A stretch of DNA of 64,000 nucleotides from contig NZ_CP179213.1 of NCBI RefSeq assembly GCF_051201685.1, positions 2,480,001 to 2,544,000 of the forward strand, written 5' to 3'. Each line of letters starts with the position of its first letter. Position 1 is the first letter of the stretch. Shown here one piece after another: positions 62,870-64,000 of the stretch. Origin of the DNA: Luminiphilus sp051201685. Its GTDB lineage: Bacteria > Pseudomonadota > Gammaproteobacteria > Pseudomonadales > Halieaceae. Under the pieces are notes generated by a model. That model was not told where the DNA came from. It worked only from the letters and a program-made list of their open reading frames with translations, and searched no databases. A program made the position numbers and the translations under genes.

Positions 62870-64000
62870 TTAGCTTTCCAAAATATTTTCAGGGATGGCA
62901 ATAGGGGTATCGAGTAAGATTTGCGCGAAACTCTTCGCTTGAGGATCATTGCGCAAACTCGCAACACCCCCACCGCCCAGTGCATTGTGCAGAACGAAGT
63001 TGAGCCCCGGGAGTCCAGGTAAATAGTATCTGTTGATGCTGGGACTAGTCATGAAATGAGCAAAACGCGTAGCAACATAATCTGAAGTTAAGACTTGAGC
63101 GATCCAGGGCAGGTAAGCTTCATTACGTGCCATGATGCCAATATTTGCTTTGTCTCCTTTATCACCCGATCGCCCCCAAGCAAGGCGCTCTAAAGGGACC
63201 GTTGTAAGAGTATCGTCTGCCTGTAAGCCGACCGAGGGAATATCCGTGGGTTCAGCTGGGGTGAACAACGTCGAGGGCTCAGGTATTTGTGGCAACTTAC
63301 TGGTTCCTCTATCGTCGATCAGCGATAAAGCCACAGATGTTTTGGGCACCTTGATAGAAAATAAACGAATCACGGGGGATGGCTTCGCGCGAGTACCCGC
63401 AAAAAAGGCGAGTCCCGGTGGCGCCCCTAGGGCAGCGCCCGAAACCTCACGCAACAACAGCGCAACCGCGCGTTTGTCCTGATGCCTGCAGGCAATTTTT
63501 ACAGCGACTTCGCGACTACGAGTGTATTGGGCGACTTCCCCCCAATGACTCTCATCACCCACAATCTCGACCGTGACATCATCGAAACCAGAAATCCCGC
63601 GGGCGGTTAGCTTTTGCTCTGCCCGTTTGCGCACTTCTTCTGCAAAAAACCTAGCCTTTTCCGCCGCCTTTCGACCCAGATACCAAAGAATTGTCCCTGC
63701 CCGCCAGCCATCGGCCCAGGTCATACTGACCTTGTAGTCAGTGGGCACACCCCGTCCTTTAGCACCGCTAACTTGAACCTGGTCTTGACCAATTTGCTGT
63801 AGTTCCACGCAAGAAAAATCACAGATCACATCCGGAAGTGCGTAATGCATCGGGTCATCGATTTCGTAGAGTAATTGCTCGCCAACCGTGCCTCGACTTA
63901 CGGTGCCTCCGGTATTTGCAGGCTTTGTGATCACCGCCTCACCATCCATCGATACTTTAGCGATCGGATAACCCACCTCAACAAGCGACTCGGCTACCGC
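62870..64000 (-). CDS. atuA: Acyclic terpene utilization protein AtuA, C-terminal part
   Basis: The open frame reaches the window edge, so the gene is cut at its 5' end; about 376 residues are seen of an expected 600. It matches the C-terminal half of the DUF1446 domain (VSMDGEAVITKPANTGGTVS; IDDPMHYALPDVICDFSCVE) and the following AtuA-like ferredoxin-fold domain (LERLAWGRSGDKGDKANIGI). AtuA is needed for citronellol/geraniol growth in pseudomonads; its reaction is unknown. Stop codon is one base from the atuC ATG. Confidence 0.85.
   Translation of the reverse strand, partial: AVAESLVEVGYPIAKVSMDGEAVITKPANTGGTVSRGTVGEQLLYEIDDPMHYALPDVICDFSCVELQQIGQDQVQVSGAKGRGVPTDYKVSMTWADGWRAGTILWYLGRKAAEKARFFAEEVRKRAEQKLTARGISGFDDVTVEIVGDESHWGEVAQYTRSREVAVKIACRHQDKRAVALLLREVSGAALGAPPGLAFFAGTRAKPSPVIRLFSIKVPKTSVALSLIDDRGTSKLPQIPEPSTLFTPAEPTDIPSVGLQADDTLTTVPLERLAWGRSGDKGDKANIGIMARNEAYLPWIAQVLTSDYVATRFAHFMTSPSINRYYLPGLPGLNFVLHNALGGGGVASLRNDPQAKSFAQILLDTPIAIPENILES

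Noticed and set aside
62869..62985. N-terminal extension of AtuC
   Set aside because: It lies inside atuA in another frame; the ATG at 62868 gives the normal length.

Overview
The window looks like a piece of chromosome from an aerobic marine gammaproteobacterium. The core genes are gammaproteobacterial in type: infC with an AUU start, then rpmI-rplT-pheS-pheT-ihfA and a MerR gene, plus thrS and uvrB. The accessory genes (sox thiosulfate oxidation, atu acyclic terpene use, two sulfatases, a dedicated-sortase two-component pair) fit the OM60/NOR5 (Halieaceae) group. That placement is an inference from gene content; there is no rRNA to confirm it.

Layout. 0.2-8.0 kb: scattered housekeeping and metabolic genes (isoaspartyl peptidase, Yip1-like membrane protein, alkyl-sulfatase-like hydrolase, DoxX, sterol-desaturase-like hydroxylase, LysR regulator, flavin amine oxidase). 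8.3-13.6 kb: an island beside tRNA-Pro(GGG). Two degraded copies of the 3' end of this tRNA lie at 8338 and 8909, on the 3' side of the intact gene at 13512-13588. Between them are a small membrane protein and a 1204-residue secreted protein made mostly of 20 thrombospondin-type-3-like calcium-binding repeats. 13.6-23.2 kb: the translation operon, with thrS separated from infC by about 2.3 kb holding a cupin and an AraC regulator.

23.9-28.0 kb is the most unusual locus: a heme-oxygenase-like di-iron oxidase, a TIR-TolB-TPR protein, a 61-residue acidic peptide gene and a sedolisin (S53) peptidase without propeptide. It is followed by pdsR-pdsS, the regulators of the proteobacterial dedicated sortase system, but no sortase or sortase target is present. 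31.0-36.6 kb: arsenate reductase, a sulfatase, uvrB, tRNA-Asn and tRNA-Gly.

37.7-46.6 kb: a surface-glycan-like cluster with two paralogous PhyH-type dioxygenases, two paralogous family-2 glycosyltransferases, an acyltransferase, a methyltransferase, a sulfotransferase and a sulfatase. I do not recognise this set as a named pathway. 46.7-50.1 kb: a penicillin-acylase-type lipoprotein and a small glycosyltransferase. 50.1-57.6 kb: soxCDYZAXB on the minus strand with a thioredoxin-like (SoxS-like) gene divergent from it; soxB appears to start at an AUC codon. 57.5-64.0 kb: a TIGR03084-type protein and atuA(partial)-atuC-atuE-atuF, running off the right edge.

Several CDS starts were moved from the longest open frame on the basis of ribosome binding sites, signal peptides or homologous N-termini; each case is stated in the entry.
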